From: Microbacterium lacticum
GTDB lineage: Bacteria; Actinomycetota; Actinomycetes; Actinomycetales; Microbacteriaceae
Assembly (NCBI RefSeq): GCF_006716815.1
Contig: NZ_VFPS01000002.1
Span: forward strand, 124,001 to 188,000
DNA: 64,000 bases
Direction: 5' to 3'
Below are positions 36,106-44,988 of this stretch, in pieces. Positions within the stretch are counted from its first letter, which is position 1; each line of letters opens with the position of its first letter. The position numbers were made by a program, and so were the translations under genes. The notes below the pieces were generated by a model. It was not told where the DNA came from. It saw only the letters and a list, made by a program, of their open reading frames with translations, and ran no database searches.

Positions 36106-36659
36106 TGCAGACTCCGCACCGCGATCGTGCCGGAGACCCGCCCGACCAGCACCACCTCGTACGCCTGCGCCGCCGCGACGATCGCCGGGTCGAGCAGGGC
36201 GCGTGCGCGGCCGTCCGGGGTCGCGTCGGTGTGGGCGGTGATGAGGGCGACGGCGACGTCCTCGCCGGCGATGAACCCGTCGCCGCCGTCCACGGAGATC
36301 GGATCAGCCGCCCGCTGACGCTTCACCGCCCGCCGCGGCTCTGGTTTCTCCTCGGGCTCGGAGTCCGGGGCGGGGCGTTTGGCGGCGGGAACGATGTCAG
36401 TGAAGGTCGTGCCGTCCGACTCGTGCACGGTCACTCTGACGGCGATGGTCCGGTCGTTCGTGGCGTGGTCGATGATCTGCGCGAACATGGCCCGCCGCCA
36501 CGCGCCCACCCCCTCGGGCGGGTCGACGGGGCGGGTGTCGAGGGTGGCGGTGAGCGTGCCGTCGTCGTGCACGTCGAGCACGAGATGCGGCACCGACACC
36601 GGAACAGACGAAGGAACAACGGCAGAAGCAGGGGCGTGTCTCATGCCCGCGAGGTGCAC
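36102..36659 (-). CDS. Hypothetical ICE protein
   Basis: The 185-residue protein has a beta-rich first half (LVLDVHDDGTLTATLDTRPV, IAVRVTVHESDGTTFTDIVP), a Lys/Pro/Glu linker and an alpha/beta end (GEDVAVALITAHTDATPDGRARALLDPAIVAAAQ). Nothing matches a known family. It sits between the VirB4 and VirD4 ATPases and overlaps the latter's start, so it likely belongs to the transfer machinery. Start is uncertain: GTG 36659 lies inside an AGGTGCACC motif, and ATG 36644 is a reasonable alternative. Confidence 0.6.
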   Translation of the reverse strand: MHLAGMRHAPASAVVPSSVPVSVPHLVLDVHDDGTLTATLDTRPVDPPEGVGAWRRAMFAQIIDHATNDRTIAVRVTVHESDGTTFTDIVPAAKRPAPDSEPEEKPEPRRAVKRQRAADPISVDGGDGFIAGEDVAVALITAHTDATPDGRARALLDPAIVAAAQAYEVVLVGRVSGTIAVRSLQ

Positions 36660-36674
36660 CCACCCACCCTCGGC

Positions 36675-38162
36675 TTATGTGCGTGCCGCTGCGCGTGAGC
36701 TGGTGTCGAAGAGGCGATGTTCGGCGGGATGGAGCTGGTGTTGGACCACGTAAGAGGAGCCCTTGATCTTCCACAGCCCCTGCCCGACCCCGAGCGTCGG
36801 CAGCAGGCCCTGCTCGGTACCTGTGAGCCCGAGGGCGGCGGAGGTGGGGCCGAGCTGATCGGATTCCTGCCGGTAGATCACCCGCGTCTCCGCATTGGCG
36901 AGGAGCGAGTTGGCGAGGCCGCGCATGGCCGATCCCTGATCGCCCACGTTGTCGAGGTCGCTGATCTTGTGGAAGATCATCATGTTCGCGATCCCGTATG
37001 CACGCGCGAGCCGCCAGTGCGCATCCATCCGTTTCAGCAGCGCGGGCTGGGACATGACCCTCCACGCTTCGTCATACACGCACCATCGCTGCCCGCCCGC
37101 CGGGTCGAGCAGCGCCGCTTCCATCCACGCCGACGAGCACGTCATCAGCGCCGAGATCAGGGTGGAGTTCTCGGTGACCTGGGACAGGTCGAGGGAGATC
37201 ATCGGCAACGACGGATCGAACACCTCCGTCGAGGGGCCGTCGAAGAGCCCGGCGAGATCGCCGTGCACCAGACGACGCAGCGCATGCCCGACCATGCGCC
37301 CGTCTTCCCGGAGACGGCCGTCGGGGTCGTCGGTGGGGTCGAGGAGGTGGTCGACGACCATCGGCAGGATCGGCACCGAGTTCTCCCGCATCGTCACCGC
37401 CAGCGCCGTGTCGATCGAGGTGTGCTCCAACGGCGACATCGGCCGCGCCAGCACCGTCTCCGTCAGCGCACCGATGAGGTCTCGGCGTCGGGACGTGACC
37501 GTCGCGGTCCACTGCTGATCGCTCATCCCGGCCGGCCGATACCCCTCATCGAGCGGATTCAACCGAGTTGCGAGGCCGTGGCCCAGCTTGATCGCCCGAC
37601 CCCCGACCGCCTCCGCCACGGCCGTGTGCTCCCCTTTCGGGTCGCCAGGGATGTAGACGCGTCGCCCGAACCCCAACGAGCGGGTGTACAGCGATTTCGC
37701 AAGCGACGACTTCCCGCTGCCAACGATCCCAGCCACCACCACATTCGGTGCCGTGATGATCCCGTTCGCGTACAGCACCCACGGGTCGTACACGAAGGAG
37801 CCGCCCGAGTAGAGGTCCTGGCCGACGAACACACCCTGGGATCCGAGGCCGCCTTCGGCGAGGAACGGATACGCACCCGCCAACGTGGCGGAGGTGTCCT
37901 GATGCCGCGGCAACCGGAACCCGCCCGGCGACCGGAGCGCGGCGGGCCCGGGTTCGCCGGCGGCAGGCACATACCGGGTCGCCTTCCGCTCCGCCCGCTC
38001 CGCCGTCTTCTTCGCTTTCGCCTCAGCTTGCTCGCGGTGGCGCTGTTCGGCGAGGAGCCGGGCGGCAGCTTTGCGGCGCTGCGTGCGCAGGCGCCGGCGT
38101 TCTTCCGACGGGGCGACAAGGACGGCGGTATGCAGGCGCCCATCCTCCGGCTGCCGGGTCAC
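36675..38162 (-). CDS. VirB4/TraC-type conjugation ATPase
   Basis: The 495-residue protein has a Lys/Arg/Ala-rich coiled N-terminus (residues 15-60) and a VirB4-type ATPase domain: Walker A GIVGSGKSSLAKSL near residue 143, ISLDLSQV, Walker B WCVYDEAWRVMS near residue 365, and the downstream RVIYRQES segment typical of TraC/VirB4. It should energise the type IV secretion channel. It lacks the long N-terminal domain of classic VirB4, as is usual in actinobacteria where the SCO6880-like partner supplies that part. Its start overlaps the preceding stop (ATGA). Confidence 0.85.
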   Translation of the reverse strand: MTRQPEDGRLHTAVLVAPSEERRRLRTQRRKAAARLLAEQRHREQAEAKAKKTAERAERKATRYVPAAGEPGPAALRSPGGFRLPRHQDTSATLAGAYPFLAEGGLGSQGVFVGQDLYSGGSFVYDPWVLYANGIITAPNVVVAGIVGSGKSSLAKSLYTRSLGFGRRVYIPGDPKGEHTAVAEAVGGRAIKLGHGLATRLNPLDEGYRPAGMSDQQWTATVTSRRRDLIGALTETVLARPMSPLEHTSIDTALAVTMRENSVPILPMVVDHLLDPTDDPDGRLREDGRMVGHALRRLVHGDLAGLFDGPSTEVFDPSLPMISLDLSQVTENSTLISALMTCSSAWMEAALLDPAGGQRWCVYDEAWRVMSQPALLKRMDAHWRLARAYGIANMMIFHKISDLDNVGDQGSAMRGLANSLLANAETRVIYRQESDQLGPTSAALGLTGTEQGLLPTLGVGQGLWKIKGSSYVVQHQLHPAEHRLFDTSSRAAART

Positions 38163-38929
38163 AGCGACAGCCCCCGCGACTCAGCGACCTCCGCGATCGC
38201 ATCCGGCAGAAACCACGACGCCCCATCCGCACGCTCCGGCTCGCGATGCCGCCCCACACCCCGGCTGCCAGGAGCTGATTCGGCGGTCGGCGTCTCGCGC
38301 TCGGGGGCGTCGATGCGGCGGGACAAGCCCACATAGTTCAGACTGGGGCTGTAGGTGAGGGCGTAATCGCCGTCCTTGACGAGCCGGTCCGCCGGGGTCT
38401 GCGGGGCGGTCTCGTAGACGTACCCGTTCTCCATCGCAGCGCTCACCGTCTCCTCGCCGTAGTCGAAGGCGGCGAGGTATGCGATCGCGGCATCCGGACC
38501 CTGCCGGCCGATGATCTCCATCACCGGCTCCGCCTCACCTCCTTGCAGGAACACGACGCTCACCCACCGGTACCGCGGGTCCTCAGGACGCCAGGCGATC
38601 TGCCCGGCCCGGCTCGACGCCCGGTCGAGCACCGTGTCGGCCTGCCCGATGTGCGCCGCCGCCTCGTGGAGTGCGGCGGCGGCCTCGAACGTGAGCTGGC
38701 TGCCCGCCTCCCGGTCGCCGGAATCGGTCATCGCTCGTCCGGTGTGCTGCTGGTGGGCGCGGGCGAGCTGGTCGAGCACCTGCGACAGGTTCCTGGTCGT
38801 CGCCATGAGCTCGCCGATCACCGGATACAGCACCTCGGGATTCTCGATGCTCTGGGTGGCGTGAGCGAGCCCACGGACCGCCTCAGAGGCTTCGCGGGCA
38901 TCGGCGGCAGGGTCGTTGAACGTGGGCAT
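38159..38929 (-). CDS. Two-part hypothetical ICE protein
   Basis: The 256-residue protein seems to combine a helical N-terminal part (residues 1-115; ADAREASEAVRGLAHATQSIENPEVLYPVIGELM, ALHEAAAHIGQADTVLDRAS) with an alpha/beta C-terminal part (120-215; RYRWVSVVFLQGGEAEPVMEIIGRQG, DYALTYSPSLNYVGLSRRI). In my memory of actinobacterial ICEs the two parts occur as separate proteins. No enzymatic motif is visible. It precedes the VirB4 gene with a four-base overlap and is separated from the rest of the operon by the CHAT gene. Confidence 0.6.
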   Translation of the reverse strand: MPTFNDPAADAREASEAVRGLAHATQSIENPEVLYPVIGELMATTRNLSQVLDQLARAHQQHTGRAMTDSGDREAGSQLTFEAAAALHEAAAHIGQADTVLDRASSRAGQIAWRPEDPRYRWVSVVFLQGGEAEPVMEIIGRQGPDAAIAYLAAFDYGEETVSAAMENGYVYETAPQTPADRLVKDGDYALTYSPSLNYVGLSRRIDAPERETPTAESAPGSRGVGRHREPERADGASWFLPDAIAEVAESRGLSL

Positions 38930-39031
38930 GGTGGACCTCCGTGATCGTCGTGGCGAAGACCAGGTGCTCGCGAACTCTCGATGTCGGTGGTGCCGGTTAC
39001 CGTTGTCGCAGGCAGATGGAGAGGAACCGAG

Positions 39032-40093
39032 TTGGGATCACAGCAGTACCGGGGCGAGCTGGAACGCAAGCGGAAGCAGCGCGTGGACGCGGAGAAGAAG
39101 GCCGGCGAATATCGGAACAAGGAGTCTAGGAAGCGCGCCGAAGCCGACAAAGCTCGTCAAGAGGCCGCGAAGACCAGCAGCGCCACGACGGCGAAGACGA
39201 AGCTGAGCCGAGCCAGCCAGCGCGACAAGGAAGCCGCCACCGCTGGGAGTGAGGCGAACAGATGGCAGACCAAGGCATCCGGATACGCGAAGCAGGAAGC
39301 TGACATCCAGGTCAAGTTGGCGAAGGCCGAACGCTCGGAAGCCGCCGCGGCCGAGCAGAAGCGCAAACGAGAGCAGGCCGCCGCTGAGCGGCGTGCGGCT
39401 GCCGAACGGGCCGAGACCGAGGCTCGATTCAGCCGCACCGAGCACAGTGTCGGCGAAGCGCTCCGGGAACTGCGGGCGCCCAAGCCGGAGAAGCTCCGCG
39501 TCCTGCTGCTGGGAGCATCATCAGAGGGCGACCTGCGCGTCGGGCGGGAGCAGAAGCGCATCCGCTCTGCAGTCGAGTCCGCCTTGCACCGGGATCTGAT
39601 CGAGCTCGATGTGCGTCCCGCTGCGACTGCCAGTGATCTGCTGGATGGCATCACGAAGTTCCGCCCGCACGTCGTGCACTTCTCCGGCCACAGCAACGAA
39701 GACCTGATCGTTTTCGAATATGAGAACGACGACCCCCACCACGGTCACGCGGTCCCCGCCCGCGCCTTTGCACGGGCGATCGCGGCGACCGACGAGCCTC
39801 CGCTGCTGGTGCTTCTCAACGCCTGCAAGTCGGCTGGTCAGATCGACAAGCTCGTTCAGGACGTGGTGCCGTTCGCGATCGGCATGGCCGACAGCATCGC
39901 CGACGGCGACGCGATCAACTACGCAGCCCAGTTCTATGCCTCGATCGCGAACGGACAATCGGTCCGCTCAGCCCACCTGGCCGGACAAGTCGCACTGGAG
40001 ATGGCCGGACTCGACGGCGCTGAACTGCCAACCCTCGCTTCTGCCGCGGACGTCGACCCCGCCACCGCGATCCTCGTCAAGCCCGCCGCCTGA
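39032..40093 (+). CDS. Coiled-coil plus CHAT-protease protein
   Basis: The 353-residue protein has a charged Lys/Glu/Ala coiled coil (residues 1-145) and a CHAT (caspase-like) peptidase domain. The catalytic dyad is visible: His220 in VVHFSGHSNEDL and Cys265 in LLNACKSAG; the domain begins LRVLLLGASSEG near residue 150. CHAT proteases act as effectors in several bacterial conflict systems; the target here is unknown. I choose TTG 39032 because GGAGAGGAAC precedes it and the ATG at 38981 has no ribosome site. It lies opposite to all neighbours, inside the transfer operon. Confidence 0.8.
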   Translation: MGSQQYRGELERKRKQRVDAEKKAGEYRNKESRKRAEADKARQEAAKTSSATTAKTKLSRASQRDKEAATAGSEANRWQTKASGYAKQEADIQVKLAKAERSEAAAAEQKRKREQAAAERRAAAERAETEARFSRTEHSVGEALRELRAPKPEKLRVLLLGASSEGDLRVGREQKRIRSAVESALHRDLIELDVRPAATASDLLDGITKFRPHVVHFSGHSNEDLIVFEYENDDPHHGHAVPARAFARAIAATDEPPLLVLLNACKSAGQIDKLVQDVVPFAIGMADSIADGDAINYAAQFYASIANGQSVRSAHLAGQVALEMAGLDGAELPTLASAADVDPATAILVKPAA

Positions 40094-40096
40094 CCG

Positions 40097-41560
40097 TCAG
40101 ATACGACGGGCGAGCGGCAGGGCGGCGGCGGTGAACGCGACGGCCTGCTGACCGACCAGCAGCCGGGTTTCGCAGGAAGCCTGGATCGCGGCCTGCTCGA
40201 TCGCGGCGACCGCCGTATCCAGCTCCTCGACCGTCGGCGCGGTGACCGCGATCAGGCCGGTGTAGCGGAGCACCCCGTGGCCGGCGGTGAGGTCGGCTTC
40301 CTGACGGAGCACGTCCTCGTACTCGGCGGTCTGAGAGGCGTCCTGGATCTGCCCGATCCGCCGCCGCTGCGCCTGGTCGGAGATGTGCTCGACCTTCTTC
40401 TTGCGGATGTCGCGCACGGCCTGATCGGTGCGCAGCGGGGTGCAGATCAGCGAGATCGAACGCTGAATCCCCGTCGACAGCGCCACCGGGGCGAGGAACC
40501 CCGGATACACCATGGACCGCGGCCACTCCGAGATCCAGAGGACGGCGTGGTGGCCGGAGTCGGTGCGCAGCCGATCCCACGTCTCCGTCACCGCGACCGG
40601 GCCGGCGGTCGCGAGATCCTGCCCGAGCTGGCCGTGGCGCTCCAGGGTGGGGCCGATCGCGGGGTCGTAGGCCGTGCGCAACATCACCGCGATCTCACCC
40701 GTCGACAGCCACCCCGACGGGGTGAGGTCCACGGCCCGCAGCGCCGCGACGAGGGTTGCCATCTCCTGCCGCAGCACGTTCGCTGCGCCTTTCAGGCCGC
40801 CGCCGGCGGTGCGGATCTGCCGGGCCGCCGCCCGCATATCCAGGCTCAGACTGAGCGTGGTGGCGTGGCGTTCCCCGGCGGGGCCGGCCCGGTCGATGAG
40901 CTCGGCGTAGGTGGTCGAGGCCCAGGAGCCGTCGTGGCTGCCGTGCTCGGCCCACCACTCCGCCAGCCCCTGCCCGGAATCCGGCAGGGTACGCTCCAAC
41001 ACCTGGAGCGCGCTGATCCGTCCGGAGCGGCAGATCGTAGCGAGCACCCGGCCCCAGGCGGTGACGCGGCGGTTCTGTTCGGACGGGTCCAGGAGCACGA
41101 ACGCCGGATGCGTCACCCGAACCGCGACCGTGAGCGTGTTTCCGGTCGGGTCGTGGATCATCCCCGCCCCGGTCTCCGGGTCGGCGTACTCGCGGAGCCG
41201 GGCCATGTCGCCCGGCAGAGCGAGGGTGCCCGCCGGCCTGGGAGTGACGATCCGTCGCCGGTACAGCAATTGCCCGCCGGTGGTGCGCCACAGCCACCAC
41301 GTGCAAACGGGCAGCCATTCGATCAGTGCCCGCCCGCCGACCCGGACCCAGACGAGGGTGATGGCAAGCAGCCAGATCGGTGCAGAGTAAAGGACGAGGA
41401 TGCCGCCGCCGGCGTAAAGCGCCCCGACCAGAGAGACGCCGCCGATGCCGAGGGCGATCACCTGCGACAGGGACAGGCCCAGGATGAGGCCGCGGCGGGT
41501 GAGCCGGGAGAACTTCACCGGGACCAACTCAGCCCCCGTGGTGGTGTCGGCGCGAGACAT
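40097..41560 (-). CDS. SCO6880-family conjugation protein
   Basis: The 487-residue protein has two N-terminal membrane helices (about residues 28-75) with a PrgI-like look, then a large cytosolic domain (EYADPETGAGMIHDPTGNTLTVAVRV, WGRVLATICRSGRISALQVLERTLPD, LSLSLDMRAAARQIR) typical of SCO6880-family proteins of actinobacterial type IV systems. It probably acts as the N-terminal half of VirB4. Its start is 3 bases from the VirB6-like stop, so the two are coupled. Its stop meets the CHAT stop after 3 bases. Confidence 0.85.
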   Translation of the reverse strand: MSRADTTTGAELVPVKFSRLTRRGLILGLSLSQVIALGIGGVSLVGALYAGGGILVLYSAPIWLLAITLVWVRVGGRALIEWLPVCTWWLWRTTGGQLLYRRRIVTPRPAGTLALPGDMARLREYADPETGAGMIHDPTGNTLTVAVRVTHPAFVLLDPSEQNRRVTAWGRVLATICRSGRISALQVLERTLPDSGQGLAEWWAEHGSHDGSWASTTYAELIDRAGPAGERHATTLSLSLDMRAAARQIRTAGGGLKGAANVLRQEMATLVAALRAVDLTPSGWLSTGEIAVMLRTAYDPAIGPTLERHGQLGQDLATAGPVAVTETWDRLRTDSGHHAVLWISEWPRSMVYPGFLAPVALSTGIQRSISLICTPLRTDQAVRDIRKKKVEHISDQAQRRRIGQIQDASQTAEYEDVLRQEADLTAGHGVLRYTGLIAVTAPTVEELDTAVAAIEQAAIQASCETRLLVGQQAVAFTAAALPLARRI

Positions 41561-41563
41561 GAG

Positions 41564-42913
41564 CTACTCCTTCCCTCCGGCCGGCGGGGCCGGGTTCGGA
41601 TCGGGCGGGGTGTTCGGCACCGGCGGGGACGGAGGAGGCGGCGCCCCACCCGCGCTGTCGCTGGGGTTGCTGTCACCGGGAGTGGTGTTGCCGGCGTTCT
41701 GCGCTCCGCTGGCGGCAGCATCGGCCTGCTGCCCGACCTCGTCCCCGGCCGCGGGACCGGCTTCTGCGGCTTCTTTGACGACGACCGCGCCGGCCACGAC
41801 CGGGGCGGCGGGACCCGCCCCGGCTGCGGCCTCCGTTCCCGCCTCCGCGCCGGCGGCCTCGGTCCCCGCGGGCGGTGGCGTGAGCGGCGGCGTCCCACCA
41901 CCACCGCCACCGCCACCGCCGCCGGAGTCGCCGTCTCCGCCAGCGCCGTCGAGGATCTTCTGGGTGCCGTCGGTGTTCGGCTTGGACGGGATCGGGAGGG
42001 GCCGGTTCATCGCGCTCTTCGCGTCCTGCTCGGCCCCCATCGAGTTGTAGAGGTCGAAGCCGATGAAGCTGATCAGCCGGTAGACCATGTACGGCGCAAA
42101 CGCCGCAATCCCGAGCAGCACGATGCCGGCGATGGGTTCGGTCACCGCGGTCAGGCCCGAGTCGATCGGTGTCGCGACCTGCGTGATCGCCACCAGAAAC
42201 ACGACGACCAGGACGAGCTTGGAGACGATCAGCGCGATCAGGAACGTCGCCCATTTCCCGATCCATCCCTTCGTGAGATCCCAGGACGCACCGGAGAGGG
42301 CGAGCGGGGCGAGAACGACGGTGACGAGGATCAAGGCCTTCCGGATTAGCAGACTGAACCAGACGATCCCGATGGCGGCGATCATGAGACCGGCGAGGAA
42401 GATCGACACGATCGCACCGACCCCTGGGGCCGCGATGTTCAGCCCGGCCAGCGCCTGGCTGAGGAGGAGGAGTTGGTTGCCCATCGACTCGGTAGTCTCG
42501 CCGGCGGCTTGGATGAGGCCGATGCAGAGCTGGTCGACGATCTCCAGCAGCACCGTCGTCAGCGTGATGACCACGAACGATCCAAGGATCGACTTTCCCG
42601 CCCCGAGCGCGGCGCGGGACAGGGCGGTCGGGTCGCGGTGGATCATCCCGGTGATGAGCTGGAGGAAGAAGAAGATCGCCACGATGAACAAGGCGATCCC
42701 GAACAGCAAGTTGTAGACCGACACGAACCCCGGCTGGGTGAGATCGACCAGCGTCGTGGTGTCGAAGACGGTCCACATGGTCTCCATCAGCCAGGCCGCC
42801 GCCCCGGCCATCGAGGAGGCGAGCCAGTCGAACGGAGCAGCGATCAGGGACGCGGTGCCCTCGCCGACCGCATCGCACACGTTGGAGATGACGGGGATGT
42901 CGCACACGCTCAC
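41564..42913 (-). CDS. VirB6/TrbL-like polytopic membrane protein
   Basis: The 449-residue protein has roughly six to eight hydrophobic helices (residues 20-300; VYNLLFGIALFIVAIFFFLQ, SFVVITLTTVLLEIV, AIVSIFLAGLMIAAIGIVWF, FLIALIVSKLVLVVVFLVAI), then a low-complexity Gly/Pro/Ala tail with ten consecutive Gly codons near 41900-41930. VirB6/TrbL proteins form the inner-membrane channel of type IV secretion. The tail presumably extends into the cytoplasm or periplasm and has no fold. Confidence 0.85.
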   Translation of the reverse strand: MSVCDIPVISNVCDAVGEGTASLIAAPFDWLASSMAGAAAWLMETMWTVFDTTTLVDLTQPGFVSVYNLLFGIALFIVAIFFFLQLITGMIHRDPTALSRAALGAGKSILGSFVVITLTTVLLEIVDQLCIGLIQAAGETTESMGNQLLLLSQALAGLNIAAPGVGAIVSIFLAGLMIAAIGIVWFSLLIRKALILVTVVLAPLALSGASWDLTKGWIGKWATFLIALIVSKLVLVVVFLVAITQVATPIDSGLTAVTEPIAGIVLLGIAAFAPYMVYRLISFIGFDLYNSMGAEQDAKSAMNRPLPIPSKPNTDGTQKILDGAGGDGDSGGGGGGGGGGTPPLTPPPAGTEAAGAEAGTEAAAGAGPAAPVVAGAVVVKEAAEAGPAAGDEVGQQADAAASGAQNAGNTTPGDSNPSDSAGGAPPPPSPPVPNTPPDPNPAPPAGGKE

Positions 42914-42949
42914 GGCAGACCCCTCCTTTCACACGCAGAAGGGATGGGG

Positions 42950-43219
42950 TCAGACCTGCTGCCCGACGCCCCAGAAGAAGTTGATGAGCGCGACCGATCC
43001 GCCGCAGATGATCGCCGCGCCGCAGGAGATCAGCAGGCCGGTCTTCCCCTTCCCCGCGAGGTGCGGGTTGCTGCTGTTGGAGCCGTAGGCCCAGATGATC
43101 GCGGAGATGATCAGGGCGAGGACGGACAGGATGAGGCCGACGGTCATCACGGCGCCGACGATCGTGCGCAGCTGCTCGATGCCCGGAAGCCCGGAGGAGT
43201 TGGGGTCGATGTCAATCAC
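42950..43219 (-). CDS. DUF6112-family small membrane protein (second copy)
   Basis: The 89-residue protein has two membrane helices (IVGAVMTVGLILSVLALIISAIIWAYG and GLLISCGAAIICGGSVALINFF) joined by a short basic loop. The size and two-helix layout recall VirB2 pilins, though that role is unproven. It resembles the next gene upstream (43357-43626) across its length. An AGGTGCACC motif lies in the 137-bp gap upstream. Confidence 0.75.
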   Translation of the reverse strand: MIDIDPNSSGLPGIEQLRTIVGAVMTVGLILSVLALIISAIIWAYGSNSSNPHLAGKGKTGLLISCGAAIICGGSVALINFFWGVGQQV

Positions 43220-43356
43220 GATGAGTGCCCTTTCAGAAGACGGAAGACAGTTCCGACCGCCAGGTGCACCCCGCCCCCATCGGGCACAAAAGGAGGCCCG
43301 CGCCGGGGTGCCGAAGCACCCGGAGACGAGCCCAGAGAACGAAGCGGAGCGGGTCG

Positions 43357-43626
43357 TTAGAGTTGTCCGCCGATGGTGATCAGCCAGTTCAGCCAGGCGA
43401 CCCCGGCGCCGGCGAGGATCGCGCCGCCGAGGGCGACGAACACGCCGATGCGGCCTTTCGTCGCGACCTGGTAGTTGCCGTTCGCCGCCCCGATGGCCCA
43501 GCAGATCGCGGACACGATCAGCATCAGCACCGCCACCACGAGCACGAACATGAGCAGCGCACCGGCGACCTCACGCAGCTCACTGATGCCGGAGAGACCG
43601 TCGAAATCCGGGAACACGTTCATCAC
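43357..43626 (-). CDS. DUF6112-family small membrane protein (first copy)
   Basis: The 89-residue protein has two membrane helices (GALLMFVLVVAVLMLIVSAICWAIG and GVFVALGGAILAGAGVAWLNWL). It shares length, helix positions and the SAIxWA and WxxxxGxQ features with the 42950-43219 protein, so they are tandem paralogues. Its start overlaps the stop of the wall-hydrolase fragment by four bases (ATGA), which shows that the intact hydrolase was once translated just before it. Confidence 0.75.
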   Translation of the reverse strand: MMNVFPDFDGLSGISELREVAGALLMFVLVVAVLMLIVSAICWAIGAANGNYQVATKGRIGVFVALGGAILAGAGVAWLNWLITIGGQL

Positions 43627-44012
43627 GCCTCACCCGCTTTCACGGTGATGTGGAGGTGATCGTAGTGGCCGCCGGTGACATCGCCGGGGTCGTGCATCCC
43701 GCCGCCGGAGTAGTCGCGCCAACCCTCGTCGGCGCGGGCCAGGGACCAGATCTTGCCCTGCCAGATCAGATACTCGACGCCGAGCGAATCGGCGTGCTCT
43801 TGGAGCCAGTCGGTGACCTGCCACCCGTACTCGAGCTGTGCCGAGGTGGGGTGCTGGCCGATCGCATTCCCGAACGCCACATCGCAGGCCCGTCCGAGCG
43901 GGTGCTCGGACTTCTGACCGGGGCGCGGCGAATAGCACGCCCACGTCGACTCCGGGAACCCGGCCAGCGTCTGTTCGTAGACGCTGAGCATCCGCACCGT
44001 GATCTGCCCGTC
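43623..44012 (-). pseudogene. 3' fragment of an interrupted cell-wall hydrolase (ARB_07466/VldE-like domain)
   Basis: These 129 residues plus stop are the end of the gene whose start is at 46348. They carry SEHPLGRACDVAFG and GGHYDHLHITV, the metal-binding His/Asp pattern of the ARB_07466-like (D-Ala-D-Ala peptidase-like) C-terminal domain. An IS481-family element at 44019-45082 separates the parts. Deleting the element and one copy of its 6-bp duplication restores one frame across ...DDPTSDGQITVRMLSVYEQ.... Confidence 0.85.
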
Positions 44013-44013
44013 G

Positions 44014-44988
44014 CTAGTTGTACTGACCTCGACCGTTGTTGATTCGGTCGATGGGGGTTTTGCCTCCGATGCCGAGGTGGTGCCTGTCTAGGTTGTAGTA
44101 GTCGAGCCAGGTCGTCAACCCTGCTTTTCGGTCGTCGTTCGAGCTCCAGGGGCGGGCGTAGGCCCACTCGGTGGCGAGGGTGCGGTTGAGGCGTTCGACT
44201 TTCCCGTTGGTCCAGGGGCAGTGCGGTTTGATGAACCGCTGTCGGATGCCGTGCGCGTCGACCACTGCCTTGAACGCGGCCGAGTGGCGGTAAGCGAACG
44301 CGTTGTCGCTGATGACGCGTTCGACTGTGACGCCGAGGCGCGCGTAGAACGCGATCGCGCGGTCGAGGACGCCCGCCGCGGTGGTGCCTTTCTCGTCGTC
44401 GTGGATCTCCGCGTAAGCAACTCGGGAATGGTCGTCGATGACGGTGTGCACGTAGTCGTAACCCAGGCCCCGCTTGCGCGCAGGACGTTGCCCGCGGCCA
44501 TGCAGACGCCATCCGCCGCCGTCGGGGATACGGCCGAGTTTCTTCACATCAACGTGGATCAGGGACCCGGGATGATCATGCTCGTAACGCTGCGCGGATC
44601 GGCGGGTCGCGCGGATCACGGACCCCGTGACCGGGTCCAGCTCCCGCAGCAACGGCACGTGGTGGCGGCGCAACACCCTACCGACCGTTGAGGCCTGCAA
44701 GCCGAGCTTGTCAGCGATGAACACCGGCCCACGCCGAGTGAGGTGCCGCATGATCCGCACCCTCGCCTCCACGCACGCTTTGGTCTGGCGAGGGTGGGAG
44801 CGGGCGACGCTGGAACGATCGATCAGGCCCGCCGGGCCGCACTCCCGGAACCTGCGCCACCACCGCCACGCGGTCGTGCGGGAGATCCCCATTTCCGCGG
44901 CAACATGCGCGACCGCACGCCCCGACTGGATGCGCTGAACCATGATCAACCGGCCGGCCGGAGTCAGCCGGGCATTAGCGTGAGACAA
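44014..44988 (-). CDS. IS481-family transposase, copy 1
   Basis: The 324-residue transposase has an N-terminal helix-turn-helix (RIQSGRAVAHVAAEMGISRTTAWRWWRRF) and an rve/DDE core: Asp in LIHVDVKKLGRI, Asp in VISDNAFAY and Glu in NGKVERLNRTLATEW. TTG 44988 is the likely start, six bases after GGAGG. The TAG stop is not inside the element; it is formed from the CTAG of the duplicated target (44013-44018). Confidence 0.92.
   Translation of the reverse strand: MSHANARLTPAGRLIMVQRIQSGRAVAHVAAEMGISRTTAWRWWRRFRECGPAGLIDRSSVARSHPRQTKACVEARVRIMRHLTRRGPVFIADKLGLQASTVGRVLRRHHVPLLRELDPVTGSVIRATRRSAQRYEHDHPGSLIHVDVKKLGRIPDGGGWRLHGRGQRPARKRGLGYDYVHTVIDDHSRVAYAEIHDDEKGTTAAGVLDRAIAFYARLGVTVERVISDNAFAYRHSAAFKAVVDAHGIRQRFIKPHCPWTNGKVERLNRTLATEWAYARPWSSNDDRKAGLTTWLDYYNLDRHHLGIGGKTPIDRINNGRGQYN

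Noticed and set aside
41880..41935. A repeated GGC/CCG tract as a variable-number repeat
   Set aside because: It encodes a Gly run in the disordered tail of the VirB6-like protein; codons vary and no unit is repeated exactly.
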